Part shown: positions 1-7,666 of the stretch, one piece after another
How the letters are laid out: every line of letters starts with the position of its first letter
How positions within the stretch are numbered: the stretch's first letter is position 1
The notes under the pieces: model-generated
The model's input: only the letters and a program-made list of their open reading frames with translations
The model's database searches: none
Told to the model about the DNA's origin: nothing
Made by a program: the position numbers and the translations under genes
Source of the DNA: Actinacidiphila oryziradicis
Lineage (GTDB): Bacteria; Actinomycetota; Actinomycetes; Streptomycetales; Streptomycetaceae
Reading direction: 5' to 3'
NCBI RefSeq assembly: GCF_005047355.1
Contig: NZ_SUMC01000026.1
Location: 62,001-126,000 of the forward strand
Length of the DNA: 64,000 nucleotides

Positions 1-876
1 GGCGCTCCGTATCCCGCACAGCAGGTCGACTACTCGGTCAGTGGCCTGGCCGCGGGCGATCACACGCTGCGGATTGTCAACCAGTCATCGCGGTTGATGA
101 CCGTCGACGGGTTCACGGTGTCCGCCTCGCGTCCGACGACGAACGACGACGCCAAAGCGGTCAGCTACAAGGGAAAGGGCTGGAAGCGGCTGACCACCTC
201 CGGCGCGGGCGACTATGCGGACGACCTGCACACCACCGCTGCCGCGGATGCGTCGGTGTCGTTCCGCTTTGTCGGCAGCGGGGTTTCCTGGCTGGCACGG
301 CGTGACGCGTCAAGCGGTCCGGTGCAGGTGTACCTCGACGGCCTCGACCAAGGCGTGGTCACGCCCAACGCCTCGACGGGGCCGTTCCCGGCGCAGCAGG
401 TGGCGTACAGCCTGACCGGTCTGAGGCCGGGGCCGCACACGATCCAGATCGTGAACCGAACCGCGGCGTCGCTGAATGTCGATGCGTTCACCGTGGAACC
501 CGGCCGGACGACGGTGGAGGACACCGCACCGTCCGTCGCCTATACGGGCTCGGGATGGACCGGCGCTGCCGCCGACCAAGGCGGCTGCGGCACCGATGTG
601 CACTGCACATCTGCCGCCGGCGCAGCTGTCACGGTCACCATCACGGGCAGCGGAGTCTCGTGGGTCGCACCACGCCTGAGCGACACCGGCTCGGTGCGGG
701 TCTTCATCGACGGCATCGACGAAGGTGAGCTGACTCCGGCCAAGGGCGCGGCAGCCCCATCGGCCCGGCAGGTGAACTACAGCGTGACGGGGCTGGTGCC
801 GGGCGTGCACACCCTGAGGATCGTCAACGGTGGCGCCGGCCGGCTGGCGGTCGACGCCTTCACGGTGCTCGTCTAG
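1..876 (+). CDS. C-terminal part of secreted protein with repeated carbohydrate-binding-like modules (partial)
   Basis: Frame 1 is open from the first base, so the start and any catalytic domain lie outside the window. The visible 291 residues hold about two and a half copies of a module of roughly 125 residues. Each copy has a GSGVSWLA/GSGVSWVA strand, a VYLDG or VFIDG strand, a QQVxYSxTGLxPGxHTxxIVN segment and a closing VDAFTV. This looks like the galactose-binding-fold accessory modules at the C-terminus of actinobacterial secreted glycosidases, so an extracellular sugar-binding role is inferred. It ends just before a bidirectional hairpin. The adjacent deoxysugar operon hints that the missing N-terminus could be a glycosidase, but nothing here proves that. 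Confidence 0.75.
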   Translation, partial: GAPYPAQQVDYSVSGLAAGDHTLRIVNQSSRLMTVDGFTVSASRPTTNDDAKAVSYKGKGWKRLTTSGAGDYADDLHTTAAADASVSFRFVGSGVSWLARRDASSGPVQVYLDGLDQGVVTPNASTGPFPAQQVAYSLTGLRPGPHTIQIVNRTAASLNVDAFTVEPGRTTVEDTAPSVAYTGSGWTGAAADQGGCGTDVHCTSAAGAAVTVTITGSGVSWVAPRLSDTGSVRVFIDGIDEGELTPAKGAAAPSARQVNYSVTGLVPGVHTLRIVNGGAGRLAVDAFTVLV

Positions 877-936
877 GCCGTGTCCGGGCGGCGGGTCGAA
901 CCCGGACCCGCGCTGGTCAAAGGCGAGACGTTGTCA

Positions 937-969
937 GCTGCCGTTGACCGATCACCGGTCAACGGCAGC
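937..969. terminator. Bidirectional terminator hairpin between convergent genes
   Basis: A 14-bp perfect stem (937-950 with 956-969) has a 5-nt loop. It lies between the plus-strand module protein and the minus-strand GntR gene, and the GntR stop codon (952-954) sits in the loop. There is no U-tract, as is usual for Streptomyces terminators. Confidence 0.7.
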
Positions 970-1629
970 CGACAGGCGCAGCTGCGACGCCGACAGGTGA
1001 GCGGCCATGGCCGCGGCGGCGGAATCGGCGTCCCGCCGGGACACGGCGTCAATTACCCGGCTGTGCTCGGCAATCGTGTCATCGCTGATTCCAACGGTGT
1101 AGTAGAGGCGGTAGAGCTGAGTATGCGGACGCAGCCGGGTCAGGACATCGACCATCAGGCCGACGCCGCTCGCCTCGGCGAGCGCCAGATGGAAGGCCGC
1201 ATCCTGCGCCGCGAACGCGCGGTAGCTCTCGTAGCTGTCCCCGGTCACGGGTTCGCTCATCGCGGCGATCAGGTCCTCGATTGCCACGATCTGCTTCGCG
1301 TTCGCGGCCTGTGCCGCCCAGGAAGCACTCGCCGGTTCGAGAAGCATCCGCATCCGGAACAGCTCGTCGAAGGCCCGCGAATCGAGGCGCGGGGCCGCCG
1401 TGTAGCCGCGGTGCGGGCGCTTCACCACCAAACCGTCCGACTCGAGCCTGGCCAACGCCTCGCGAATCGGGGTCGCGGATACGTCCATGTCCCGCGACAG
1501 CGCATCGATCGACAGCCGCGCGCCGGGCTCCACCACATTGTCCATGAGCTTTACCTTGATCAACTCATAGACGCGGTCGGCCAGCACGGAGCGCACCGGG
1601 CCATCCGCTGTTGTCCAGATGGACGGCAT
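952..1629 (-). CDS. GntR-family (FadR/FCD type) transcriptional regulator
   Basis: A 225-residue DNA-binding regulator. The N-terminal winged helix-turn-helix (about residues 10-75) has the typical ISxxPIREAL-like segment (VSATPIREALARLESDG). The all-helical C-terminal FCD ligand domain follows, with conserved FRMRMLLEPASA. The start at 1629 is chosen because a GGAGG lies 10 nt upstream (1640-1644); an ATG further upstream at 1674 has no such site. It is divergent from the catabolic operon starting at 1762, and FadR-type regulators next to sugar-acid pathways are normally local repressors released by a pathway acid. Binding to the palindrome at 1728-1737 is inferred. The stop codon lies in the terminator loop. 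Confidence 0.88.
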   Translation of the reverse strand: MPSIWTTADGPVRSVLADRVYELIKVKLMDNVVEPGARLSIDALSRDMDVSATPIREALARLESDGLVVKRPHRGYTAAPRLDSRAFDELFRMRMLLEPASASWAAQAANAKQIVAIEDLIAAMSEPVTGDSYESYRAFAAQDAAFHLALAEASGVGLMVDVLTRLRPHTQLYRLYYTVGISDDTIAEHSRVIDAVSRRDADSAAAAMAAHLSASQLRLSAAVDR

Positions 1630-1727
1630 CGCGGTGTCACCTCCAGTTGCACTCGGGCCCTCAACCATAAACACATAGTAGCTGATTCGGTGGTCTGACT
1701 GGTGTCATTCGGGCCGAGATTCATATA

Positions 1728-1737
1728 TCCTATAGGA
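1728..1737. promoter_or_regulatory. Candidate GntR operator, palindrome TCCTATAGGA
   Basis: A perfect 10-bp palindrome sits in an A/T-rich pocket of the divergent intergenic region, 24 bp before the hydrolase start codon. Position and symmetry fit a FadR-type operator controlling both directions. Binding is inferred, not shown. Confidence 0.5.
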
Positions 1738-1761
1738 ACATCGACGGGAGCAGCGATACAG

Positions 1762-3534
1762 ATGGCTAACGAATCCGTGATCGTCGAACGCGACGTGTGG
1801 GTGCCGATGCGCGACGGGGTTCGGCTGCAGGCCGACATCTGGCGCCCGGCCCGGGCCGGGCAGTTCCCGGCGCTGTTGCAGCGGACCCCGTACAACCGAG
1901 CGGACTCGTTCGCGGTCGTGGTGAGCGCCGGCATCGAACCGCTCCGTGCCGTGGCAGCCGGATACGTGGTCGTCATCCAGGACACCCGGGGAAGGTTCGG
2001 CTCGGAGGGCGACTTCACACCGTTCTTCGACGAGGGCGACGACGGCGTCGACACCATCGAATGGCTCGCCGCGCAGCCGTACTGCAACGGCGACATCGGG
2101 ATGTACGGGGCTTCGTACTATGCCGCGACTCAGTTGCTGGCAGCGGTCCGCCAACCTCCGGCGCTGAAGGCCATCGCGCCACAGGCCACAGCGTCGGACT
2201 ATCACGACACCTGGACCTACTACGGCGGCGCGCTCGAACTCGGGTTCAGCCTCTACTGGGCGCTCGGACTGGCTGCCGCCGAGGCGGCACGACGCACCGC
2301 CGCGGGACAGGACGTCGCCGAGCTGTCCGCGGAGATCGGCCGGTTGCTGCGCGATCCCTGGCAGATGTATTCGGCACGCCCCTTGGCCGACATGGCGCCG
2401 CTGAAATCATTGCTGCCGGCCTGGGGCGACTGGCTCAGTCATCCCGATCGGGATGACTACTGGCGGCCGATCAGCATCGCCGACCGCTACGACCGGATCA
2501 AGGTTCCGGCGCTGCACATCGCCGGTTGGTTCGACCTGTTCCTGCGCGGCACGGTCGCCAACTACCGGGGCATGTCCGCTGCGGGCGGCGACGCGGACAC
2601 CCGCCAACACCTGATCATCGGGCCATGGGCGCACGCCGTGCCCCATGACGCCCTGGGCGAGGTGTACTTCGCCGCCGACGCGGCAGCCGCCGCACTCGAC
2701 ATGACCGCCGTGCAACTCGACTGGTTCAGCTCGTTCCTGAAAGCCGACGCCCCCGCTCGCTCCACGGAAGCACCGGTCAAGGTCTTCGTGATGGGCAGCA
2801 ACCGCTGGCGTGCGGAGGACAGCTGGCCACCGAAGCGTGCGGTGACGACCCGGCTGTACCTGGTACCCGCACCGGACGGCGCCGCACCGGGCTCCCTGCG
2901 CGGTGCACTGCCCGGCGATGACGAACGAGCCGCTGAGTTCGTCTTCGATCCGGCCGATCCGGTACCCACTGCCGGTGGCGCGACGTTCCTGCCGGGCGCC
3001 TATGTCGGTCTGCACGCTGGGCCACGGGACCAACGAACCGTCGAGGCGCGCCCGGACGTCCTGTCCTACACGACCGCGCCGCTCGAGGACGACCTCGAGA
3101 TCGGCGGCGCGGTGAACGTCGTACTGCACGCCAGGACCTCGGCGACGGACACCGACTGGACGGCGAAACTCGTCGAGGTCCATCCCGACGGCCGCGCGCT
3201 CAGCATTTGTGACGGCATCGTCCGGGCCCGGTATCGGCACGGCACATCGCACGCCGAGCCAGTCACTCCGGGAGAGTGCCACGAGTACCGGATCGATCTC
3301 GGCTACACCAGCATCGTGATACCGGCAGGGCACGCGGTGCGAGTGGAGATCTCCAGTTCCAACTATCCCCGCTTCGACGTCAACCCCAATCACGGCGGTG
3401 CGATGGCGACCGCCACCCAAAGGAATCTCGTCAAGGCTCGTCAGACGATTCAGCATGCCGCATCCACACCGTCCTACCTGGAGCTGCAAGTGCTGCCGGC
3501 GGCCGGCGGACCGACCCGAGACACGGAGGCATAA
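1762..3534 (+). CDS. CocE/NonD-family serine hydrolase (S15-like)
   Basis: A 590-residue alpha/beta-hydrolase of the CocE/X-Pro dipeptidyl-peptidase type, acting on esters or amides. The N-terminal catalytic domain has the nucleophile motif GASYY (Ser118), an Asp in GWFDLF (Asp258) and a His in GPWAHAVPHD (His291). This spacing closely matches the cocaine esterase triad S117/D259/H287. A cap lies between nucleophile and acid, and a C-terminal jelly-roll domain starts around residue 340. Start at 1762 (MANESV) has GGGAG 11 nt upstream; an in-frame ATG at 1702 precedes the operator and is less likely. No signal peptide is seen, so it is probably cytoplasmic. It is first in the operon and followed after 2 nt by the dehydratase gene. 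Substrate unknown; deacylation of an esterified sugar or lactone opening are guesses. Confidence 0.85.
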   Translation: MANESVIVERDVWVPMRDGVRLQADIWRPARAGQFPALLQRTPYNRADSFAVVVSAGIEPLRAVAAGYVVVIQDTRGRFGSEGDFTPFFDEGDDGVDTIEWLAAQPYCNGDIGMYGASYYAATQLLAAVRQPPALKAIAPQATASDYHDTWTYYGGALELGFSLYWALGLAAAEAARRTAAGQDVAELSAEIGRLLRDPWQMYSARPLADMAPLKSLLPAWGDWLSHPDRDDYWRPISIADRYDRIKVPALHIAGWFDLFLRGTVANYRGMSAAGGDADTRQHLIIGPWAHAVPHDALGEVYFAADAAAAALDMTAVQLDWFSSFLKADAPARSTEAPVKVFVMGSNRWRAEDSWPPKRAVTTRLYLVPAPDGAAPGSLRGALPGDDERAAEFVFDPADPVPTAGGATFLPGAYVGLHAGPRDQRTVEARPDVLSYTTAPLEDDLEIGGAVNVVLHARTSATDTDWTAKLVEVHPDGRALSICDGIVRARYRHGTSHAEPVTPGECHEYRIDLGYTSIVIPAGHAVRVEISSSNYPRFDVNPNHGGAMATATQRNLVKARQTIQHAASTPSYLELQVLPAAGGPTRDTEA

Positions 3535-3536
3535 CT

Positions 3537-4643
3537 ATGGCGCGCATTGTTCGGGCCGAGCTCACAATGGTTGACCTCAAACCGATGACGCAACGGACCG
3601 ATGCGATCCAGTCCTTCGTCAGCCAGGAAACGCCGATCCTCACCCTGACCGACGACGAAGGCCACGTCGGCACCGGCTACACCTACACGATCGGTAGCGG
3701 AGGAAGTTCGATCGTCGCGCTGATGCGTGACCATCTGCTCCCGCGAGTGATCGGGATGGATACCGACACCCTCGAAGCCAACTGGCGGTCGCTGCTGTTC
3801 GGTATGCACGCACTGGCCGTCGGGCCGATCAGCTCGCTGGCACTCGCCGCGATCGATATAGCCTTCTGGGATCTGCGGTGCGTCCGGACCGGCATCCCGT
3901 TGCACCGAGCTGTCGGCGGTGCGCACGACCGGATGCCCGTCTACACAACAGAGGGCGGTTGGCTGCACCTGTCTGCCGAGCAGCTCGTCGACGACGCGGT
4001 CCGAATGCGGGAGCGTGGCTTTCAGGGCGCGAAGCTGAAGATCGGCAAGCCCCATCATACGGAGGATCGCGATCGGCTCAGCGCGGTACGCGCGGCGGTG
4101 GGGGACACCTTCCAGCTCATGGTCGACGCCAACCAGGGGCTGCGCCTCGATGACGCCGAGCGACGCAGCAGGACCTTGGCCGACCTGGACCTCGCCTGGA
4201 TCGAAGAGCCGCTGGCGGCCGATGACATCGGGGCGCATGCCCGTTTGGCGGCTGCCTCGCCGGTGCCGATCGCGGTTGGTGAATCGCTCTACAGCGTCAG
4301 CCAGTTCAAGGATTACCTGCATGCCGGCGCCTGCTCGGTGGTTCAGGTCGATGTGGCCCGCATCGGCGGCATCACGCCCTGGCTCAAGGTCGCGCACCTG
4401 GCGGAGGCGTACAACGTTCCGGTCGCGCCCCACTTCCTGATGGAGTTGCACGTCGCGCTCGCTTGTGGCGTACCGAACGGCCAGTGGGTGGAGCACATCC
4501 CGCAACTCGAGACGATCACCAGCACACAGCTCGAAGTCCGGGACGGCTACGCCTATCCTTCGCCCGGTCCCGGAATCGGCATCGCCTGGGACTGGGACGC
4601 GATCCAGGCGAAGCAATTGGACAGCCCGATCCTGGTCTCATGA
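3537..4643 (+). CDS. Mandelate racemase/muconate lactonizing enzyme family protein, likely acid-sugar dehydratase
   Basis: A 368-residue enolase-superfamily enzyme that abstracts the proton alpha to a carboxylate. The residues expected of the mandelate racemase subgroup are all present: Lys166-x-Lys168 (KLK), metal ligands Asp197, Glu223 and Glu249, and the Asp272/His299 dyad. Each is exactly two positions after its counterpart in mandelate racemase. With a mutarotase, a lactonase and an aldose dehydrogenase downstream, dehydration of a sugar acid (L-fuconate, L-rhamnonate or a relative) to the 2-keto-3-deoxy acid is the likely reaction. It is shorter than classical L-fuconate dehydratases (about 440 residues). 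The start at 3537 has GGAGG 7 nt upstream, overlapping the end of the hydrolase gene. Confidence 0.88.
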   Translation: MARIVRAELTMVDLKPMTQRTDAIQSFVSQETPILTLTDDEGHVGTGYTYTIGSGGSSIVALMRDHLLPRVIGMDTDTLEANWRSLLFGMHALAVGPISSLALAAIDIAFWDLRCVRTGIPLHRAVGGAHDRMPVYTTEGGWLHLSAEQLVDDAVRMRERGFQGAKLKIGKPHHTEDRDRLSAVRAAVGDTFQLMVDANQGLRLDDAERRSRTLADLDLAWIEEPLAADDIGAHARLAAASPVPIAVGESLYSVSQFKDYLHAGACSVVQVDVARIGGITPWLKVAHLAEAYNVPVAPHFLMELHVALACGVPNGQWVEHIPQLETITSTQLEVRDGYAYPSPGPGIGIAWDWDAIQAKQLDSPILVS

Positions 4644-4704
4644 GCCGATCAGCCGGAACTGATCCGCACGGCGAACGGCAACAGCTACCGACAGGAGATG
4701 ACAT

Positions 4705-5085
4705 ATGCGCCTCGCGCGTATCGGTGACACAGGCGGGGAACGTCCGGAGCAGCCGCTGAGCGTGCAGCGCTTCGCGTCGGTCATCAGGCTGCGCCCGGAG
4801 AAAGAGGCGGAGTACCGCGCGCTGCACGCCGACGCCTGGCCCGGCGTGCTCGCGAAGCTGCGAGAGGTGCACATCCGCAATTACTCGATCTACCTGCGCG
4901 ACGGCATCCTGTTCTCCTATCTGGAGTACGACGGCGACGACTACGACGCCGACATGGCGGCGATGGCCGCGGACCCTGAGACAAAGCGCTGGTGGCAGCT
5001 CACCGATCCCTGCCAGCAGCCTGTCGACAGCGCCGCCGACGGGCAGCGGTGGGCGCCGATGGAGGAGGTGTTCCACCTTGACTGA
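4705..5085 (+). CDS. rhaM: L-rhamnose/L-fucose mutarotase family protein
   Basis: A 126-residue member of the RhaM (DUF718) family, which interconverts alpha and beta anomers of a 6-deoxyhexose. Family hallmarks are RLRPEKEAEYRALH, IRNYSIYLRDG, the FSYLEYDGDD segment, the WWQLTDPCQQP segment and the C-terminal MEEVFHLD. The N-terminus carries about 18 residues beyond the usual family start. The ATG at 4705 is preferred because AGGAG lies 7 nt upstream; a GTG at 4762 would give a standard-length protein but has a poor ribosome site. Its stop overlaps the TTG start of the lactonase gene, so the two are probably translationally coupled. Substrate preference between rhamnose and fucose cannot be told from sequence. 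Confidence 0.9.
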   Translation: MRLARIGDTGGERPEQPLSVQRFASVIRLRPEKEAEYRALHADAWPGVLAKLREVHIRNYSIYLRDGILFSYLEYDGDDYDADMAAMAADPETKRWWQLTDPCQQPVDSAADGQRWAPMEEVFHLD

Positions 5086-5941
5086 GCTCCAACCGCAGGC
5101 GCGCATCGACGCGCATCACCACGTGTGGGACCTCGCTGTGCGCGACCAGCCCTGGACGGCAGACATCCCGGCGCTGCGTCGCACCTTCACCTTCGAAGAG
5201 CTGCGCCCGCAGCTGGCCGACGCGGGCATCAGCGCCACCGTGCTGGTGCAGACGATCACGGTTGCCGAGGAGACGCCGGAGTTCCTGGCGCTCGCCGAGG
5301 AGTCGCCGGAAATCAGGGGAGTGGTGGGCTGGGTCGATCTCACCGCCGCCGACATCGCCGATCGGCTCGCCGAGTTGAATGACGGGACGAACGCCCGTTG
5401 GCTGGTCGGTATCCGGCATCAGGTGCAGGGCGAACCCGACCCGGAGTGGTTGCTGCGCCCGGACGTCCTGCATGGTCTGCGTGCCGTGGCCGACGCCGGA
5501 CTCGCCTTCGACCTGCTTGTCACCGAGTCCCAACTGCCGGCCGCCATCGGCGCGGCGCGCCAGGTTCCCGAGCTGCGCTGCGTCCTCGATCACGGCGGCA
5601 AACCGCTGATCGCCGCCGGTGAGACCGAGCCGTGGCGGCAGCACATCACCGAACTCGCGCAACTGCCCAACGTCGCGGTCAAGCTGTCCGGACTGCTCAC
5701 CGAGGCCGCACCCGACTGGACGCTCGACACCTTTCAGCCCTACGCCGAACACCTGCTCGCCGCGTTCGGCGCGCAGCGCACCATGTTCGGCTCGGACTGG
5801 CCGGTCTCCACACTTCGCGCCGATTACGTCGACGTCGTCACGGTCACGAGCGAGCTGCTCGCCGGCTGCTCCGAAGCCGAGACTGCCGCCGTCTTCGGCT
5901 CGAGCGCCGCATCCTGGTACCGGCTCGACGGGAGACGATGA
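5078..5941 (+). CDS. Amidohydrolase-2 family lactonase, L-fuconolactonase-like
   Basis: A 287-residue TIM-barrel metal hydrolase related to L-fuconolactonase and 2-pyrone-4,6-dicarboxylate hydrolase. It has the N-terminal metal motif DAHHHVWD, a central LDHGGKP segment and a C-terminal FGSDWP with the catalytic Asp. In the proposed pathway it opens the sugar-1,5- or 1,4-lactone made by the neighbouring dehydrogenase. The start is a TTG at 5078 with an unusually strong site (GGAGGAGGTG at 5061-5070, 7 nt away). The start overlaps the rhaM stop by 8 nt, a classic coupling arrangement. Confidence 0.87.
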   Translation: MTELQPQARIDAHHHVWDLAVRDQPWTADIPALRRTFTFEELRPQLADAGISATVLVQTITVAEETPEFLALAEESPEIRGVVGWVDLTAADIADRLAELNDGTNARWLVGIRHQVQGEPDPEWLLRPDVLHGLRAVADAGLAFDLLVTESQLPAAIGAARQVPELRCVLDHGGKPLIAAGETEPWRQHITELAQLPNVAVKLSGLLTEAAPDWTLDTFQPYAEHLLAAFGAQRTMFGSDWPVSTLRADYVDVVTVTSELLAGCSEAETAAVFGSSAASWYRLDGRR

Positions 5942-5942
5942 C

Positions 5943-6914
5943 ATGAGAACCCGGCGCCTGGGGCGCACGGAGGTGGCCGTCACCGAGGTGGGCTTCGGGT
6001 CCGCCCCGATCGGCAACCTCTACACCCCGACGGACGACACGACCGCCGCCGCCGCGGTGCATGCCGCGTGGGACGCGGGCGTCCGCTACTTCGACACCGC
6101 GCCGCACTACGGCCTCGGTCTCGCCGAGCAGCGCCTGGGCGCAGCGCTGGCCGCGTACCCGCGTGCACAGTACGTCGTCTCGACCAAGGTCGGCCGGCTG
6201 CTCGTGCCCAATCCCGCACCCACCGGATCGGACCTGCCCACCGGCATGTTCGCCGTGCCGGACACCCTGACCCGGCGGCTCGACTACTCCCGCGACGGGG
6301 TGCGCCGCAGCCTTGAGGCGAGCCTGCGGCGGCTCGGACTGGACCGCATCGACGTCGTGCTCGTCCACGACCCGGACGACTTCGTGGACCAGACGATCTC
6401 CGAGGCGATCCCTGCGCTCGTCGAACTACGCGAGCAGGGCGTCATCGGCGCTGTCGGCGTCGGTATGAACCAGTGGCAGGCGCCGCTGCGAATGGTGCGG
6501 GAGACCGACCTGGACGCTGTCATGCTGGCCGGCCGGTGGACCCTTGTCGACCGCAGCGGCGAGTCGCTGATGGCGGAGTGCGAGCGGCTTGGGGTGTCGG
6601 TGATCGCTGCCGCCCCTTACAACTCCGGGCTGCTCGCGAACGACTGGCCCGGCGACGACTCGTACTTCGACTACGGCCCCGCGCCGGCCGATGTGCTGGC
6701 CCGAGCCCGGGCGCTTGCCCGCGTCGCTGAGCGGAACGGCAATACCCTGCCGCAGCTGGCGATGCAGTTTCCGTTGCGGCACGCGGCGACGGCTTCCGTC
6801 GTGGCCGGCGTTCGCAGTCCGGAACAGGCTGCGTCGAGCGCAGCGCGGCTGACCGCACCGGTCGTGGCGGACGTGTGGAGCGATATCGAGAACAGGACCT
6901 CGGCCGATGCGTGA
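5943..6914 (+). CDS. Aldo/keto reductase, probable L-fucose (D-threo-aldose) 1-dehydrogenase
   Basis: A 323-residue NAD(P)-dependent (beta/alpha)8-barrel oxidoreductase. The catalytic tetrad is visible: Asp51 and Tyr56 in FDTAPHYG, Lys82 in STKVGR and His142 in VHDPDD. The family member that oxidises L-fucose at C1 to the lactone typically sits with a fuconolactonase, as here. The gene starts 1 nt after the lactonase stop and is the last of the five-gene run. No transporter, 2-keto-3-deoxy-acid dehydrogenase, hydrolase or aldolase follows, so the pathway is incomplete locally. Confidence 0.87.
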   Translation: MRTRRLGRTEVAVTEVGFGSAPIGNLYTPTDDTTAAAAVHAAWDAGVRYFDTAPHYGLGLAEQRLGAALAAYPRAQYVVSTKVGRLLVPNPAPTGSDLPTGMFAVPDTLTRRLDYSRDGVRRSLEASLRRLGLDRIDVVLVHDPDDFVDQTISEAIPALVELREQGVIGAVGVGMNQWQAPLRMVRETDLDAVMLAGRWTLVDRSGESLMAECERLGVSVIAAAPYNSGLLANDWPGDDSYFDYGPAPADVLARARALARVAERNGNTLPQLAMQFPLRHAATASVVAGVRSPEQAASSAARLTAPVVADVWSDIENRTSADA

Positions 6915-7666
6915 CCGCTTGACCGAATTCGTGCTCCCGACCTGCGGTTTCCGACGTCGCGGGACTTGGACGGCTCGGACGCGAGGGGACTCGCGTGAGC
7001 GCACCTCGGACAGCCGGTTGCGCCGGCTGGGACCAGGAAAGGGCGTCCAGCACATGGCGGTAGGTGCGGTCGTCAAAATTCTGGCTGAGCACAGTTGAGC
7101 AAACCCGGTGGGCAGCGGCAGGGGTCGCTCCGCGGGGGCTCCTGCGGGCACCTCGGTCGTGTCAACGGCCGGGGGCTGCTTCTTGACGGCCAGGGCGAGG
7201 AAGCCGCCCAGGATCAGGAGACCGGCGCCGATCAGACCGTCCAGGCGCAGACCGCTGAGCATGTCCGACTTGGCGGCCCCGGCGCGGCTTGGTGTCCCGG
7301 TGGTGGACAGCGTGCAGGCCGCCGTCGCGCTCGCCGAGGCGTGCTGCGCGCTCGGCCTGACCACCAGCAAGTACCGCGCCTACGCGGCGCCGCTGCCCAA
7401 AGCGCGCCCGGGGTGGCCGCCCGCCGCACACCGCCGGGGCGACACGAGGTGACGTACCGATCCGGTAGCGCGCGGCGGGCGGCCATCCCGGGCAGACCGG
7501 CTGGAGCGCGCCCGCCGAACGCCCGGCGGCGCCCGGGGAGCGAGCGAAGTGGACGCCTCGGGGCATTTTTCCTGTAACTCACCGGAGCGGAGCACCCGGT
7601 TCGAACACACAATGCAATGCCTCAGCATAGCCACGGCCCCGCTGCTGGGCGGCGTCGGAGGACCGG
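6915..7666. other. Gene-poor, decayed stretch between the sugar operon and the symporter
   Basis: About 750 bases with no convincing intact gene. It holds the tail of an Asp/Glu racemase gene on the plus strand (7285-7452). On the minus strand, just downstream of an ATG at 7262, a short hydrophobic segment (LIGAGLLILGGFLALAV) has no ribosome site and no nearby stop, so I do not call it a gene. The rest shows no clear coding bias. Confidence 0.5.
7285..7452 (+). pseudogene. Relic of Asp/Glu (hydantoin) racemase, C-terminus only
   Basis: About 55 codons carry the C-terminal signature of Asp/Glu/hydantoin racemases: GVPVVDSVQAAVALAEACCA, then LTTSKYRAYAAPLPK and a terminal GW. Full-length enzymes have about 220-250 residues with two catalytic cysteines; the N-terminal three quarters, including the first cysteine, are missing. 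There is no start site, so I call it a gene remnant. The match is by eye to the family pattern. Confidence 0.6.

Noticed and set aside
1702..1761. Earlier in-frame ATG for the CocE hydrolase
   Set aside because: It lies upstream of the operator palindrome with no ribosome site; the ATG at 1762 has GGGAG and matches the usual family start.
7114..7262. Minus-strand hydrophobic segment LIGAGLLILGGFLALAV as a small membrane protein
   Set aside because: No ribosome site, no stop for several hundred bases, and codon bias disappears right after the segment.
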